Below, piece by piece: positions 23,873-37,929 of a stretch of DNA of 64,000 bases (positions are counted from its first letter, which is position 1; every line of letters starts with the position of its first letter). The notes beneath the pieces were generated by a model. The model had not been told where the DNA came from, ran no database searches, and saw nothing but the letters and a program-made list of their open reading frames with translations. The stretch comes from Alitta virens (lineage: Eukaryota; Annelida; Polychaeta; Phyllodocida; Nereididae): positions 10,114,407 through 10,178,406 of the forward strand of contig OW028584.1 of NCBI GenBank assembly GCA_932294295.1, given 5' to 3'. A program made the position numbers and the translations under genes.

Positions 23873-25905
23873 GTGCGCCAGTCATTTGTAGCCAAGAACA
23901 ACCCAGGCGTGCTCCACCAATATCAGCAGTTGCTGGTCTGGTTCCCCAATGATAGCGCCCACTACGTCATCGTGCGTCTGGAATTCACAGCCACCCTGAA
24001 TGACGACAGAGACGTCTTTCACTACTTCCAAGACATCGACACCATGGCCAAGCGAAATATCACCTGAATCTGGGTAACAAAGGCGAGACGGTTGTTTCAG
24101 ACAACCCCACAGCCAAGTCCAGTCGACTGGACCTTCATGGATCCAGACGCGGCACCCGGATGTGTCTGAGAAGTAACACCTGCCTCAAGTAACTTCTGAC
24201 AAGCTTGTACAAGCCTGTAACTCTAGCCCGATCCAGTTCTGTGATATATAGTAAATGTAATATAGAGTGCCAGTCAATACGGATGCAAGGTCAACCTATA
24301 CAGGCTCCTACGGGACCCCCTTGGGGTCTAAGGTGTGCGCCAGTCATTTGTAGCCAAGAACAACCCAGGCGTGCTCCACCAATATCAGCAGTTGCTGGTC
24401 TGGTTCCCCAATGATAGCGCCCACTACGTCATCGTGCGTCTGGAATTCACAGCCACCCTGAATGACGACAGAGACGTCTTTCACTACTTCCAAGACATCG
24501 ACACCACGGCCAAGCGAAATATCACCTGAATCTGGGTAACAAAGGCGAGACGGTTGTTTCAGACAACCCCACAGCCAAGTCCAGTCGACTGGACCTTCAT
24601 GGATCCAGACGCGGCACCCGGATGTGTCTGAGAAGTGTCACCTGCCTCAAGTAACTTCTGACAAGCTTGTACAAGCCTGTAACTCTAGCCCGATCCAGTT
24701 CTGTGATATATAGTTCTAATATAGAGTGCAAGTCAATACGGATGCAAGGTCAACCTATACAGGATCCTCTGGGACCCCTTGGGGTCTAAGGTGTGCGCCA
24801 GTCATTTGTAGCCAAGAACAACCCGGGCGTGCTCGACCAAAATCAGCAGTTGCTGGTCTGGTTCCCCAATGATGGCGCCCACTACGTCATCGTGCGTCTG
24901 GAATTCACAGCCACCCTGAATGATCACAGCGACGTCTTTCACTGCTACAAAGACATCGACACCACGGCCAAGCGAAATGTCACCTGAATCCGGGTAACAA
25001 AGGCGACACTGTTGTTTCAGACAAGTGCCACTCACTCAACCCCACAGTCAAGTCCAGTCGACTGGACCTTCAAGGATCCAGACGCGGCACCCGGATATGT
25101 GAGAGAAATGTCACCTGCCTAAAGTAACTTCTGACAAGTTTGTACAAGCCTGAAACTCTAGCCCGATGCAGCTCTGGCACAACCAGGTCAATTTGGCCAC
25201 CTGGTGCAACGGGCTGCGGCGTGTCAGCGCAAGATCACCTGTCCGCACCAGACCAACTGCTGCTGCGGTAACTATACCTCTTCCACGCGTACAACCAGAC
25301 AAGGCGGATTCTGGACGAGAGGCTGGCTCCAATAGTGATATATAGCAAAGCTAATAATGACTGCAAGTCAATACGGATGCAAGGTCAACCTATTCAGGGT
25401 CCTCCGGCACCCCCTTGGGGTCTAAGGTGTGCGCCAGTCATTTGTAGCCAAGACCAACCCGGGCGCGCTCGACCAAAATCAGCAGTTGCTAGTCTGGTTC
25501 CCCAATGATGGCGCCCACTGCATCATCGTGCGTCTGGAATTCACATCCACCCAGAATGACGACAGCGACGTCTTTCACTGCTACCAAGACATCGAAACCA
25601 CGGCCAAGCGAAATGTGACCTTAATCCGGGTAACAAAGGCGAGACTGTTGTTTCAGACAAGTGCCACTCACTCAACCCCACAGCCATGTCCAGTCGACTG
25701 GACCTTCATGGATCCAGACGCGGCACCCGGATGTGTCTGAGAAGTGTCACCTGCCTAAAGTAACTTCTGACAAGCTTGTACAAGCCTGTAACTCTAGCCC
25801 GATGCAGTTCTGTGATATATAGTAAATGTAATATAGAGTGCCAGTCAATACGGATGCAAGGTCAACCTATACAGGCTCCTACGGGACCCCCTTGGGGTCT
25901 AAGGT
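23873..25905 (+). repeat. HOR unit 13, 2,033 bp
   Basis: A 23873, B 24335, C 24793, D 25429. Haplotype is G at C, G at D, A in trailing leader. It is the last of ten consecutive regular units. Confidence 0.94.
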
Positions 25906-27764
25906 GTGCGCCAGTCATTTGTAGCCAAGAACAACCCAGGCGTGCTCCACCAATATCAGCAGTTGCTGGTCTGGTTCCCCAATGATAGCGCCCACTACGT
26001 CATCGTGCGTCTGGAATTCACAGCCACCCTGAATGACGACAGAGACGTCTTTCACTACTTCCAAGACATCGACACCATGGCCAAGCGAAATATCACCTGA
26101 ATCTGGGTAACAAAGGCGAGACGGTTGTTTCAGACAACCCCACAGCCAAGTCCAGTCGACTGGACCTTCATGGATCCAGACGCGGCACCCGGATGTGTCT
26201 GAGAAGTAACACCTGCCTCAAGTAACTTCTGACAAGCTTGTACAAGCCTGTAACTCTAGCCCGATCCAGTTCTGTGATATATAGTAAATGTAATATAGAG
26301 TGCCAGTCAATACGGATGCAAGGTCAACCTATACAGGCTCCTACGGGACCCCCTTGGGGTCTAAGGTGTGCGCCAGTCATTTGTAGCCAAGAACAACCCA
26401 GGCGTGCTCCACCAATATCAGCAGTTGCTGGTCTGGTTCCCCAATGATAGCGCCCACTACGTCATCGTGCGTCTGGAATTCACAGCCACCCTGAATGACG
26501 ACAGAGACGTCTTTCACTACTTCCAAGACATCGACACCATGGCCAAGCGAAATATCACCTGAATCTGGGTAACAAAGGCGAGACGGTTGTTTCAGACAAC
26601 CCCACAGCCAAGTCCAGTCGACTGGACCTTCATGGATCCAGACGCGGCACCCGGATGTGTCTGAGAAGTAACACCTGCCTCAAGTAACTTCTGACAAGCT
26701 TGTACAAGCCTGTAACTCTAGCCCGATCCAGTTCTGTGATATATAGTAAATGTAATATAGAGTGCCAGTCAATACGGATGCAAGGTCAACCTATACAGGC
26801 TCCTACATGACCCCCTTGGGGTCTAAGGTGTGCGCCAGTCATTTGTAGCCAAGAACAACCCAGGCGTGCTCCACCAATATCAGCAGTTGCTGGTCTGGTT
26901 CCCCAATGATAGCGCCCACTACGTCATCGTGCGTCTGGAATTCACAGCCACCCTGAATGACGACAGAGACGTCTTTCACTACTTCCAAGACATCGACACC
27001 ACGGCCAAGCGAAATATCACCTGAATCTGGGTAACAAAGGCGAGACGGTTGTTTCAGACAACCCCACAGCCAAGTCCAGTCGACTGGACCTTCATGGATC
27101 CAGACGCGGCACCCGGATGTGTCTGAGAAGTGTCACCTGCCTCAAGTAACTTCTGACAAGCTTGTACAAGCCTGTAACTCTAGCCCGATCCAGTTCTGTG
27201 ATATATAGTTCTAATATAGAGTGCAAGTCAATACGGATGCAAGGTCAACCTATACAGGATCCTCTGGGACCCCTTGGGGTCTAAGGTGTGCGCCAGTCAT
27301 TTGTAGCCAAGAACAACCCGGGCGTGCTCGACCAAAATCAGCAGTTGCTGGTCTGGTTCCCCAATGATGGCGCCCACTACGTCATCGTGCGTCTGGAATT
27401 CACAGCCACCCTGAATGATCACAGCGACGTCTTTCACTGCTACCAAGACATCGAAACCACGGCCAAGCGAAATGTGACCTTAATCCGGGTAACAAAGGCG
27501 AGACTGTTGTTTCAGACAAGTGCCACTCACTCAACCCCACAGCCATGTCCAGTCGACTGGACCTTCATGGATCCAGACGCGGCACCCGGATGTGTCTGAG
27601 AAGTGTCACCTGCCTAAAGTAACTTCTGACAAGCTTGTACAAGCCTGTAACTCTAGCCCGATGCAGTTCTGTGATATATAGTAAATGTAATATAGAGTGC
27701 CAGTCAATACGGATGCAAGGTCAACCTATACAGGCTCCTACGGGACCCCCTTGGGGTCTAAGGT
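25906..27764 (+). repeat. HOR unit 14, 1,859 bp, rearranged A-B-B-C/D
   Basis: A 25906 (462), a B-position monomer with A-type core and tail 26368 (462), B 26830 (458), and a C/D chimera 27288 (477). The chimera begins as C (AATGATCACAGC) and becomes D at CTACCAAGACATCGAAACC, so the switch lies about 27424-27443. The C-specific segment is lost. A GG-to-AT change at 26807-26808 marks the leader before the second B. One net gain of an A/B-type monomer and one C-D fusion are needed, so at least two exchange events contributed. Confidence 0.92.
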
Positions 27765-29797
27765 GTGCGCCAGTCATTTGTAGCCAAGAACAACCCAGGC
27801 GTGCTCCACCAATATCAGCAGTTGCTGGTCTGGTTCCCCAATGATAGCGCCCACTACGTCATCGTGCGTCTGGAATTCACAGCCACCCTGAATGACGACA
27901 GAGACGTCTTTCACTACTTCCAAGACATCGACACCATGGCCAAGCGAAATATCACCTGAATCTGGGTAACAAAGGCGAGACGGTTGTTTCAGACAACCCC
28001 ACAGCCAAGTCCAGTCGACTGGACCTTCATGGATCCAGACGCGGCACCCGGATGTGTCTGAGAAGTAACACCTGCCTCAAGTAACTTCTGACAAGCTTGT
28101 ACAAGCCTGTAACTCTAGCCCGATCCAGTTCTGTGATATATAGTAAATGTAATATAGAGTGCCAGTCAATACGGATGCAAGGTCAACCTATACAGGCTCC
28201 TACGGGACCCCCTTGGGGTCTAAGGTGTGCGCCAGTCATTTGTAGCCAAGAACAACCCAGGCGTGCTCCACCAATATCAGCAGTTGCTGGTCTGGTTCCC
28301 CAATGATAGCGCCCACTACGTCATCGTGCGTCTGGAATTCACAGCCACCCTGAATGACGACAGAGACGTCTTTCACTACTTCCAAGACATCGACACCACG
28401 GCCAAGCGAAATATCACCTGAATCTGGGTAACAAAGGCGAGACGGTTGTTTCAGACAACCCCACAGCCAAGTCCAGTCGACTGGACCTTCATGGATCCAG
28501 ACGCGGCACCCGGATGTGTCTGAGAAGTGTCACCTGCCTCAAGTAACTTCTGACAAGCTTGTACAAGCCTGTAACTCTAGCCCGATCCAGTTCTGTGATA
28601 TATAGTTCTAATATAGAGTGCAAGTCAATACGGATGCAAGGTCAACCTATACAGGATCCTCTGGGACCCCTTGGGGTCTAAGGTGTGCGCCAGTCATTTG
28701 TAGCCAAGAACAACCCGGGCGTGCTCGACCAAAATCAGCAGTTGCTGGTCTGGTTCCCCAATGATGGCGCCCACTACGTCATCGTGCGTCTGGAATTCAC
28801 AGCCACCCTGAATGATCACAGCGACGTCTTTCACTGCTACAAAGACATCGACACCACGGCCAAGCGAAATGTCACCTGAATCCGGCTAACAAAGGCGACA
28901 CTGTTGTTTCAGACAAGTGCCACTCACTCAACCCCACAGTCAAGTCCAGTCGACTGGACCTTCAAGGATCCAGACGCGGCACCCGGATATGTGAGAGAAA
29001 TGTCACCTGCCTAAAGTAACTTCTGACAAGTTTGTACAAGCCTGAAACTCTAGCCCGATGCAGCTCTGGCACAACCAGGTCAATTTGGCCACCTGGTGCA
29101 ACGGGCTGCGGCGTGTCAGCGCAAGATCACCTGTCCGCACCAGACCAACTGCTGCTGCGGTAACTATACCTCTTCCACTCGTACAACCAGACAAGGCGGA
29201 TTCTGGACGAGAGGCTGGCTCCAATAGTGATATATAGCAAAGCTAATAATGACTGCAAGTCAATACGGATGCAAGGTCAACCTATTCAGGGTCCTCCGGC
29301 ACCCCCTTGGGGTCTAAGGTGTGCGCCAGTCATTTGTAGCCAAGACCAACCCGGGCGCGCTCGACCAAAATCAGCAGTTGCTAGTCTGGTTCCCCAATGA
29401 TGGCGCCCACTACATCATCGTGCGTCTGGAATTCACATCCACCCAGAATGACGACAGCGACGTCTTTCACTGCTACCAAGACATCGAAACCACGGCCAAG
29501 CGAAATGTGACCTTAATCCGGGTAACAAAGGCGAGACTGTTGTTTCAGACAAGTGCCACTCACTCAACCCCACAGCCATGTCCAGTCGACTGGACCTTCA
29601 TGGATCCAGACGCGGCACCCGGATGTGTCTGAGAAGTGTCACCTGCCTAAAGTAACTTCTGACAAGCTTGTACAAGCCTGTAACTCTAGCCCGATGCAGT
29701 TCTGTGATATATAGTAAATGTAATATAGAGTGCCAGTCAATACGGATGCAAGGTCAACCTTTACAGGCTCCTACGGGACCCCCTTGGGGTCTAAGGT
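27765..29797 (+). repeat. HOR unit 15, 2,033 bp
   Basis: A 27765, B 28227, C 28685, D 29321. Haplotype is T at C, A at D, T in trailing leader. A private G-to-C change is at 28886 in C. Confidence 0.94.
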
Positions 29798-31830
29798 GTG
29801 CGCCAGTCATTTGTAGCCAAGAACAACCCAGGCGTGCTCCACCAATATCAGCAGTTGCTGGTCTGGTTCCCCAATGATAGCGCCCACTACGTCATCGTGC
29901 GTCTGGAATTCACAGCCACCCTGAATGACGACAGAGACGTCTTTCACTACTTCCAAGACATCGACACCATGGCCAAGCGAAATATCACCTGAATCTGGGT
30001 AACAAAGGCGAGACGGTTGTTTCAGACAACCCCACAGCCAAGTCCAGTCGACTGGACCTTCATGGATCCAGACGCGGCACCCGGATGTGTCTGAGAAGTA
30101 ACACCTGCCTCAAGTAACTTCTGACAAGCTTGTACAAGCCTGTAACTCTAGCCCGATCCAGTTCTGTGATATATAGTAAATGTAATATAGAGTGCCAGTC
30201 AATACGGATGCAAGGTCAACCTATACAGGCTCCTACGGGACCCCCTTGGGGTCTAAGGTGTGCGCCAGTCATTTGTAGCCAAGAACAACCCAGGCGTGCT
30301 CCACCAATATCAGCAGTTGCTGGTCTGGTTCCCCAATGATAGCGCCCACTACGTCATCGTGCGTCTGGAATTCACAGCCACCCTGAATGACGACAGAGAC
30401 GTCTTTCACTACTTCCAAGACATCGACACCACGGCCAAGCGAAATATCACCTGAATCTGGGTAACAAAGGCGAGACGGTTGTTTCAGACAACCCCACAGC
30501 CAAGTCCAGTCGACTGGACCTTCATGGATCCAGACGCGGCACCCGGATGTGTCTGAGAAGTGTCACCTGCCTCAAGTAACTTCTGACAAGCTTGTACAAG
30601 CCTGTAACTCTAGCCCGATCCAGTTCTGTGATATATAGTTCTAATATAGAGTGCAAGTCAATACGGATGCAAGGTCAACCTATACAGGATCCTCTGGGAC
30701 CCCTTGGGGTCTAAGGTGTGCGCCAGTCATTTGTAGCCAAGAACAACCCGGGCGTGCTCGACCAAAATCAGCAGTTGCTGGTCTGGTTCCCCAATGATGG
30801 CGCCCACTACGTCATCGTGCGTCTGGAATTCACAGCCACCCTGAATGATCACAGCGACGTCTTTCACTGCTACAAAGACATCGACACCACGGCCAAGCGA
30901 AATGTCACCTGAATCCGGGTAACAAAGGCGACACTGTTGTTTCAGACAAGTGCCACTCACTCAACCCCACAGTCAAGTCCAGTCGACTGGACCTTCAAGG
31001 ATCCAGACGCGGCACCCGGATATGTGAGAGAAATGTCACCTGCCTAAAGTAACTTCTGACAAGTTTGTACAAGCCTGAAACTCTAGCCCGATGCAGCTCT
31101 GGCACAACCAGGTCAATTTGGCCACCTGGTGCAACGGGCTGCGGCGTGTCAGCGCAAGATCACCTGTCCGCACCAGACCAACTGCTGCTGCGGTAACTAT
31201 ACCTCTTCCACGCGTACAACCAGACAAGGCGGATTCTGGACGAGAGGCTGGCTCCAATAGTGATATATAGCAAAGCTAATAATGACTGCAAGTCAATACG
31301 GATGCAAGGTCAACCTATTCAGGGTCCTCCGGCACCCCCTTGGGGTCTAAGGTGTGCGCCAGTCATTTGTAGCCAAGACCAACCCGGGCGCGCTCGACCA
31401 AAATCAGCAGTTGCTAGTCTGGTTCCCCAATGATGGCGCCCACTGCATCATCGTGCGTCTGGAATTCACATCCACCCAGAATGACGACAGCGACGTCTTT
31501 CACTGCTACCAAGACATCGAAACCACGGCCAAGCGAAATGTGACCTTAATCCGGGTAACAAAGGCGAGACTGTTGTTTCAGACAAGTGCCACTCACTCAA
31601 CCCCACAGCCATGTCCAGTCGACTGGACCTTCATGGATCCAGACGCGGCACCCGGATGTGTCTGAGAAGTGTCACCTGCCTAAAGTAACTTCTGACAAGC
31701 TTGTACAAGCCTGTAACTCTAGCCCGATGCAGTTCTGTGATATATAGTAAATGTAATATAGAGTGCCAGTCAATACGGATGCAAGGTCAACCTATACAGG
31801 CTCCTACGGGACCCCCTTGGGGTCTAAGGT
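29798..31830 (+). repeat. HOR unit 16, 2,033 bp
   Basis: A 29798, B 30260, C 30718, D 31354. Haplotype is G at C, G at D, A in trailing leader. I noticed no private change. Confidence 0.94.
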
Positions 31831-33863
31831 GTGCGCCAGTCATTTGTAGCCAAGAACAACCCAGGCGTGCTCCACCAATATCAGCAGTTGCTGGTCTGGT
31901 TCCCCAATGATAGCGCCCACTACGTCATCGTGCGTCTGGAATTCACAGCCACCCTGAATGACGACAGAGACGTCTTTCACTACTTCCAAGACATCGACAC
32001 CATGGCCAAGCGAAATATCACCTGAATCTGGGTAACAAAGGCGAGACGGTTGTTTCAGACAACCCCACAGCCAAGTCCAGTCGACTGGACCTTCATGGAT
32101 TCAGACGCGGCACCCGGATGTGTCTGAGAAGTAACACCTGCCTCAAGTAACTTCTGACAAGCTTGTACAAGCCTGTAACTCTAGCCCGATCCAGTTCTGT
32201 GATATATAGTAAATGTAATATAGAGTGCCAGTCAATACGGATGCAAGGTCAACCTATACAGGCTCCTACGGGACCCCCTTGGGGTCTAAGGTGTGCGCCA
32301 GTCATTTGTAGCCAAGAACAACCCAGGCGTGCTCCACCAATATCAGCAGTTGCTGGTCTGGTTCCCCAATGATAGCGCCCACTACGTCATCGTGCGTCTG
32401 GAATTCACAGCCACCCTGAATGACGACAGAGACGTCTTTCACTACTTCCAAGACATCGACACCACGGCCAAGCGAAATATCACCTGAATCTGGGTAACAA
32501 AGGTGAGACGGTTGTTTCAGACAACCCCACAGCCAAGTCCAGTCGACTGGACCTTCATGGATCCAGACGCGGCACCCGGATGTGTCTGAGAAGTGTCACC
32601 TGCCTCAAGTAACTTCTGACAAGCTTGTACAAGCCTGTAACTCTAGCCCGATCCAGTTCTGTGATATATAGTTCTAATATAGAGTGCAAGTCAATACGGA
32701 TGCAAGGTCAACCTATACAGGATCCTCTGGGACCCCTTGGGGTCTAAGGTGTGCGCCAGTCATTTGTAGCCAAGAACAACCCGGGCGTGCTCGACCAAAA
32801 TCAGCAGTTGCTGGTCTGGTTCCCCAATGATGGCGCCCACTACGTCATCGTGCGTCTGGAATTCACAGCCACCCTGAATGATCACAGCGACGTCTTTCAC
32901 TGCTACAAAGACATCGACACCACGGCCAAGCGAAATGTCACCTGAATCCGGGTAACAAAGGCGACACTGTTGTTTCAGACAAGTGCCACTCACTCAACCC
33001 CACAGTCAAGTCCAGTCGACTGGACCTTCAAGGATCCAGACGCGGCACCCGGATATGTGAGAGAAATGTCACCTGCCTAAAGTAACTTCTGACAAGTTTG
33101 TACAAGCCTGAAACTCTAGCCCGATGCAGCTCTGGCACAACCAGGTCAATTTGGCCACCTGGTGCAACGGGCTGCGGCGTGTCAGCGCAAGATCACCTGT
33201 CCGCACCAGACCAACTGCTGCTGCGGTAACTATACCTCTTCCACTCGTACAACCAGACAAGGCGGATTCTGGACGAGAGGCTGGCTCCAATAGTGATATA
33301 TAGCAAAGCTAATAATGACTGCAAGTCAATACGGATGCAAGGTCAACCTATTCAGGGTCCTCCGGCACCCCCTTGGGGTCTAAGGTGTGCGCCAGTCATT
33401 TGTAGCCAAGACCAACCCGGGCGCGCTCGACCAAAATCAGCAGTTGCTAGTCTGGTTCCCCAATGATGGCGCCCACTACATCATCGTGCGTCTGGAATTC
33501 ACATCCACCCAGAATGACGACAGCGACGTCTTTCACTGCTACCAAGACATCGAAACCACGGCCAAGCGAAATGTGACCTTAATCCGGGTAACAAAGGCGA
33601 GACTGTTGTTTCAGACAAGTGCCACTCACTCAACCCCACAGCCATGTCCAGTCGACTGGACCTTCATGGATCCAGACGCGGCACCCGGATGTGTCTGAGA
33701 AGTGTCACCTGCCTAAAGTAACTTCTGACAAGCTTGTACAAGCCTGTAACTCTAGCCCGATGCAGTTCTGTGATATATAGTAAATGTAATATAGAGTGCC
33801 AGTCAATACGGATGCAAGGTCAACCTTTACAGGCTCCTACGGGACCCCCTTGGGGTCTAAGGT
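31831..33863 (+). repeat. HOR unit 17, 2,033 bp
   Basis: A 31831, B 32293, C 32751, D 33387. Haplotype is T at C, A at D, T in trailing leader. Private C-to-T changes are at 32101 (abolishing the BamHI site GGATCC) and 32504 (CpG). Confidence 0.94.
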
Positions 33864-35896
33864 GTGCGCCAGTCATTTGTAGCCAAGAACAACCCAGGCG
33901 TGCTCCACCAATATCAGCAGTTGCTGGTCTGGTTCCCCAATGATAGCGCCCACTACGTCATCGTGCGTCTGGAATTCACAGCCACCCTGAATGACGACAG
34001 AGACGTCTTTCACTACTTCCAAGACATCGACACCATGGCCAAGCGAAATATCACCTGAATCTGGGTAACAAAGGCGAGACGGTTGTTTCAGACAACCCCA
34101 CAGCCAAGTCCAGTCGACTGGACCTTCATGGATCCAGACGCGGCACCCGGATGTGTCTGAGAAGTAACACCTGCCTCAAGTAACTTCTGACAAGCTTGTA
34201 CAAGCCTGTAACTCTAGCCCGATCCAGTTCTGTGATATATAGTAAATGTAATATAGAGTGCCAGTCAATACGGATGCAAGGTCAACCTATACAGGCTCCT
34301 ACGGGACCCCCTTGGGGTCTAAGGTGTGCGCCAGTCATTTGTAGCCAAGAACAACCCAGGCGTGCTCCACCAATATCAGCAGTTGCTGGTCTGGTTCCCC
34401 AATGATAGCGCCCACTACGTCATCGTGCGTCTGGAATTCACAGCCACCCTGAATGACGACAGAGACGTCTTTCACTACTTCCAAGACATCGACACCACGG
34501 CCAAGCGAAATATCACCTGAATCTGGGTAACAAAGGCGAGACGGTTGTTTCAGACAACCCCACAGCCAAGTCCAGTCGACTGGACCTTCATGGATCCAGA
34601 CGCGGCACCCGGATGTGTCTGAGAAGTGTCACCTGCCTCAAGTAACTTCTGACAAGCTTGTACAAGCCTGTAACTCTAGCCCGATCCAGTTCTGTGATAT
34701 ATAGTTCTAATATAGAGTGCAAGTCAATACGGATGCAAGGTCAACCTATACAGGATCCTCTGGGACCCCTTGGGGTCTAAGGTGTGCGCCAGTCATTTGT
34801 AGCCAAGAACAACCCGGGCGTGCTCGACCAAAATCAGCAGTTGCTGGTCTGGTTCCCCAATGATGGCGCCCACTACGTCATCGTGCGTCTGGAATTCACA
34901 GCCACCCTGAATGATCACAGCGACGTCTTTCACTGCTACAAAGACATCGACACCACGGCCAAGCGAAATGTCACCTGAATCCGGGTAACAAAGGCGACAT
35001 TGTTGTTTCAGACAAGTGCCACTCACTCAACCCCACAGTCAAGTCCAGTCGACTGGACCTTCAAGGATCCAGACGCGGCACCCGGATATGTGAGAGAAAT
35101 GTCACCTGCCTAAAGTAACTTCTGACAAGTTTGTACAAGCCTGAAACTCTAGCCCGATGCAGCTCTGGCACAACCAGGTCAATTTGGCCACCTGGTGCAA
35201 CGGGCTGCGGCGTGTCAGCGCAAGATCACCTGTCCGCACCAGACCAACTGCTGCTGCGGTAACTATACCTCTTCCACGCGTACAACCAGACAAGGCGGAT
35301 TCTGGACGAGAGGCTGGCTCCAATAGTGATATATAGCAAAGCTAATAATGACTGCAAGTCAATACGGATGCAAGGTCAACCTATTCAGGGTCCTCCGGCA
35401 CCCCCTTGGGGTCTAAGGTGTGCGCCAGTCATTTGTAGCCAAGACCAACCCGGGCGCGCTCGACCAAAATCAGCAGTTGCTAGTCTGGTTCCCCAATGAT
35501 GGCGCCCACTGCATCATCGTGCGTCTGGAATTCACATCCACCCAGAATGACGACAGCGACGTCTTTCACTGCTACCAAGACATCGAAACCACGGCCAAGC
35601 GAAATGTGACCTTAATCCGGGTAACAAAGGCGAGACTGTTGTTTCAGACAAGTGCCACTCACTCAACCCCACAGCCATGTCCAGTCGACTGGACCTTCAT
35701 GGATCCAGACGCGGCACCCGGATGTGTCTGAGAAGTGTCACCTGCCTAAAGTAACTTCTGACAAGCTTGTACAAGCCTGTAACTCTAGCCCGATGCAGTT
35801 CTGTGATATATAGTAAATGTAATATAGAGTGCCAGTCAATACGGATGCAAGGTCAACCTATACAGGCTCCTACGGGACCCCCTTGGGGTCTAAGGT
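33864..35896 (+). repeat. HOR unit 18, 2,033 bp
   Basis: A 33864, B 34326, C 34784, D 35420. Haplotype is G at C, G at D, A in trailing leader. A private C-to-T change is at 35000. It is the last unit of the GATCCAG-leader B type before the B' block. Confidence 0.94.
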
Positions 35897-37929
35897 GTGC
35901 GCCAGTCATTTGTAGCCAAGAACAACCCAGGCGTGCTCCACCAATATCAGCAGTTGCTGGTCTGGTTCCCCAATGATAGCGCCCACTACGTCATCGTGCG
36001 TCTGGAATTCACAGCCACCCTGAATGACGACAGAGACGTCTTTCACTACTTCCAAGACATTGACACCATGGCCAAGCGAAATATCACCTGAATCTGGGTA
36101 ACAAAGGCGAGACGGTTGTTTCAGACAACCCCACAGCCAAGTCCAGTCGACTGGACCTTCATGGATCCAGACGCGGCACCCGGATGTGTCTGAGAAGTAA
36201 CACCTGCCTCAAGTAACTTCTGACAAGCTTGTACAAGCTTGTAACTCTAGCCCGATGCAGTTCTGTGATATATAGTAAATGTAATATAGAGTGCCAGTCA
36301 ATACGGATGCAAGGTCAACCTATACAGGCTCCTACGGGACCCCCTTGGGGTCTAAGGTGTGCGCCAGTCATTTGTAGCCAAGAACAACCCGGGCGTGCTC
36401 GACCAAAATCAGCAGTTGCTGGTCTGGTTCCCCAATGATAGCGCCCACTACGTCATCGTGCGTCTGGAATTCACAGCCACCCTGAATGACGACAGAGACG
36501 TCTTTCACTACTTCCAAGACATCGACACCATGGCCAAGCGAAATATCACCTGAATCTGGGTAACAAAGGCGAGACGGTTGTTTCAGACAACCCCACAGCC
36601 AAGTTCAGTCGACTGGACCTTCATGGATCCAGACGCGGCACCCGGATGTGCCTGAGAAGTGTCACCTGCCTCAAGTAACTTCTGACAAGCTTGTACAAGC
36701 CTGTAACTCTAGCCCGATCCAGTTCTGTGATATATAGTTCTAATATAGAGTGCAAGTCAATACGGATGCAAGGTCAACCTATACAGGATCCTCTGGGACC
36801 CCTTGGGGTCTAAGGTGTGCGCCAGTCATTTGTAGCCAAGAACAACCCGGGCGTGCTCGACCAAAATCAGCAGTTGCTGGTCTGGTTCCCCAATGATGGC
36901 GCCCACTACGTCATCGTGCGTCTGGAATTCACAGCCACCCTGAATGATCACAGCGACGTCTTTCACTGCTACAAAGACATCGACACCACGGCCAAGCGAA
37001 ATGTCACCTGAATCCGGGTAACAAAGGCGACACTGTTGTTTCAGACAAGTGCCACTCACTCAACCCCACAGTCAAGTCCAGTCGACTGGACCTTCAAGGA
37101 TCCAGACGCGGCACCCGGATATGTGAGAGAAATGTCACCTGCCTAAAGTAACTTCTGACAAGTTTGTACAAGCCTGAAACTCTAGCCCGATGCAGCTCTG
37201 GCACAACCAGGTCAATTTGGCCACCTGGTGCAACGGGCTGCGGCGTGTCAGCGCAAGATCACCTGTCCGCACCAGACCAACTGCTGCTGCGGTAACTATA
37301 CCTCTTCCACGCGTACAACCAGACAAGGCGGATTCTGGACGAGAGGCTGGCTCCAATAGTGATATATAGCAAAGCTAATAAGGACTGCAAGTCAATACGG
37401 ATGCAAGGTCAACCTATTCAGGGTCCTCCGGCACCCCCTTGGGGTCTAAGGTGTGCGCCAGTCATTTGTAGCCAAGACCAACCCGGGCGCGCTCGACCAA
37501 AATCAGCAGTTGCTAGTCTGGTTCCCCAATGATGGCGCCCACTGCATCATCGTGCGTCTGGAATTCACATCCACCCAGAATGACGACAGCGACGTCTTTC
37601 ACTGCTACCAAGACATCGAAACCACGGCCAAGCGAAATGTGACCTTAATCCGGGTAACAAAGGCGAGACTGTTGTTTCAGACAAGTGCCACTCACTCAAC
37701 CCCACAGCCATGTCCAGTCGACTGGACCTTCATGGATCCAGACGCGGCACCCGGATGTGTCTGAGAAGTGTCACCTGCCTAAAGTAACTTCTGACAAGCT
37801 TGTACAAGCCTGTAACTCTAGCCCGATGCAGTTCTGTGATATATAGTAAATGTAATATAGAGTGCCAGTCAATACGGATGCAAGGTCAACCTATACAGGC
37901 TCCTACGGGACCCCCTTGGGGTCTAAGGT
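35897..37929 (+). repeat. HOR unit 19, 2,033 bp, B' subtype
   Basis: A 35897, B' 36359, C 36817, D 37453. B' starts like C (CCCGGGCGTGCTCGACC) but continues like A (ATAGCGCCC, GACACCATGG), so it is itself an old C/A mosaic. The leader into B' reads TACAAGCTTGT, completing a perfect 20-bp palindrome at 36223-36242. Other changes are 36061 (CpG, shared with units 20, 21 and 33), 36605, 36651 and 37382. Haplotype is G, G, A. Confidence 0.93.
36223..36242. other. Perfect 20-bp palindrome allele (right-arm C to T)
   Basis: ACAAGCTTGTACAAGCTTGT is fully self-complementary, with two HindIII sites 10 bp apart. The change is on the right arm relative to the common allele. The same allele is at 38256-38275, 40289-40308 and 63601-63620. 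Confidence 0.85.
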
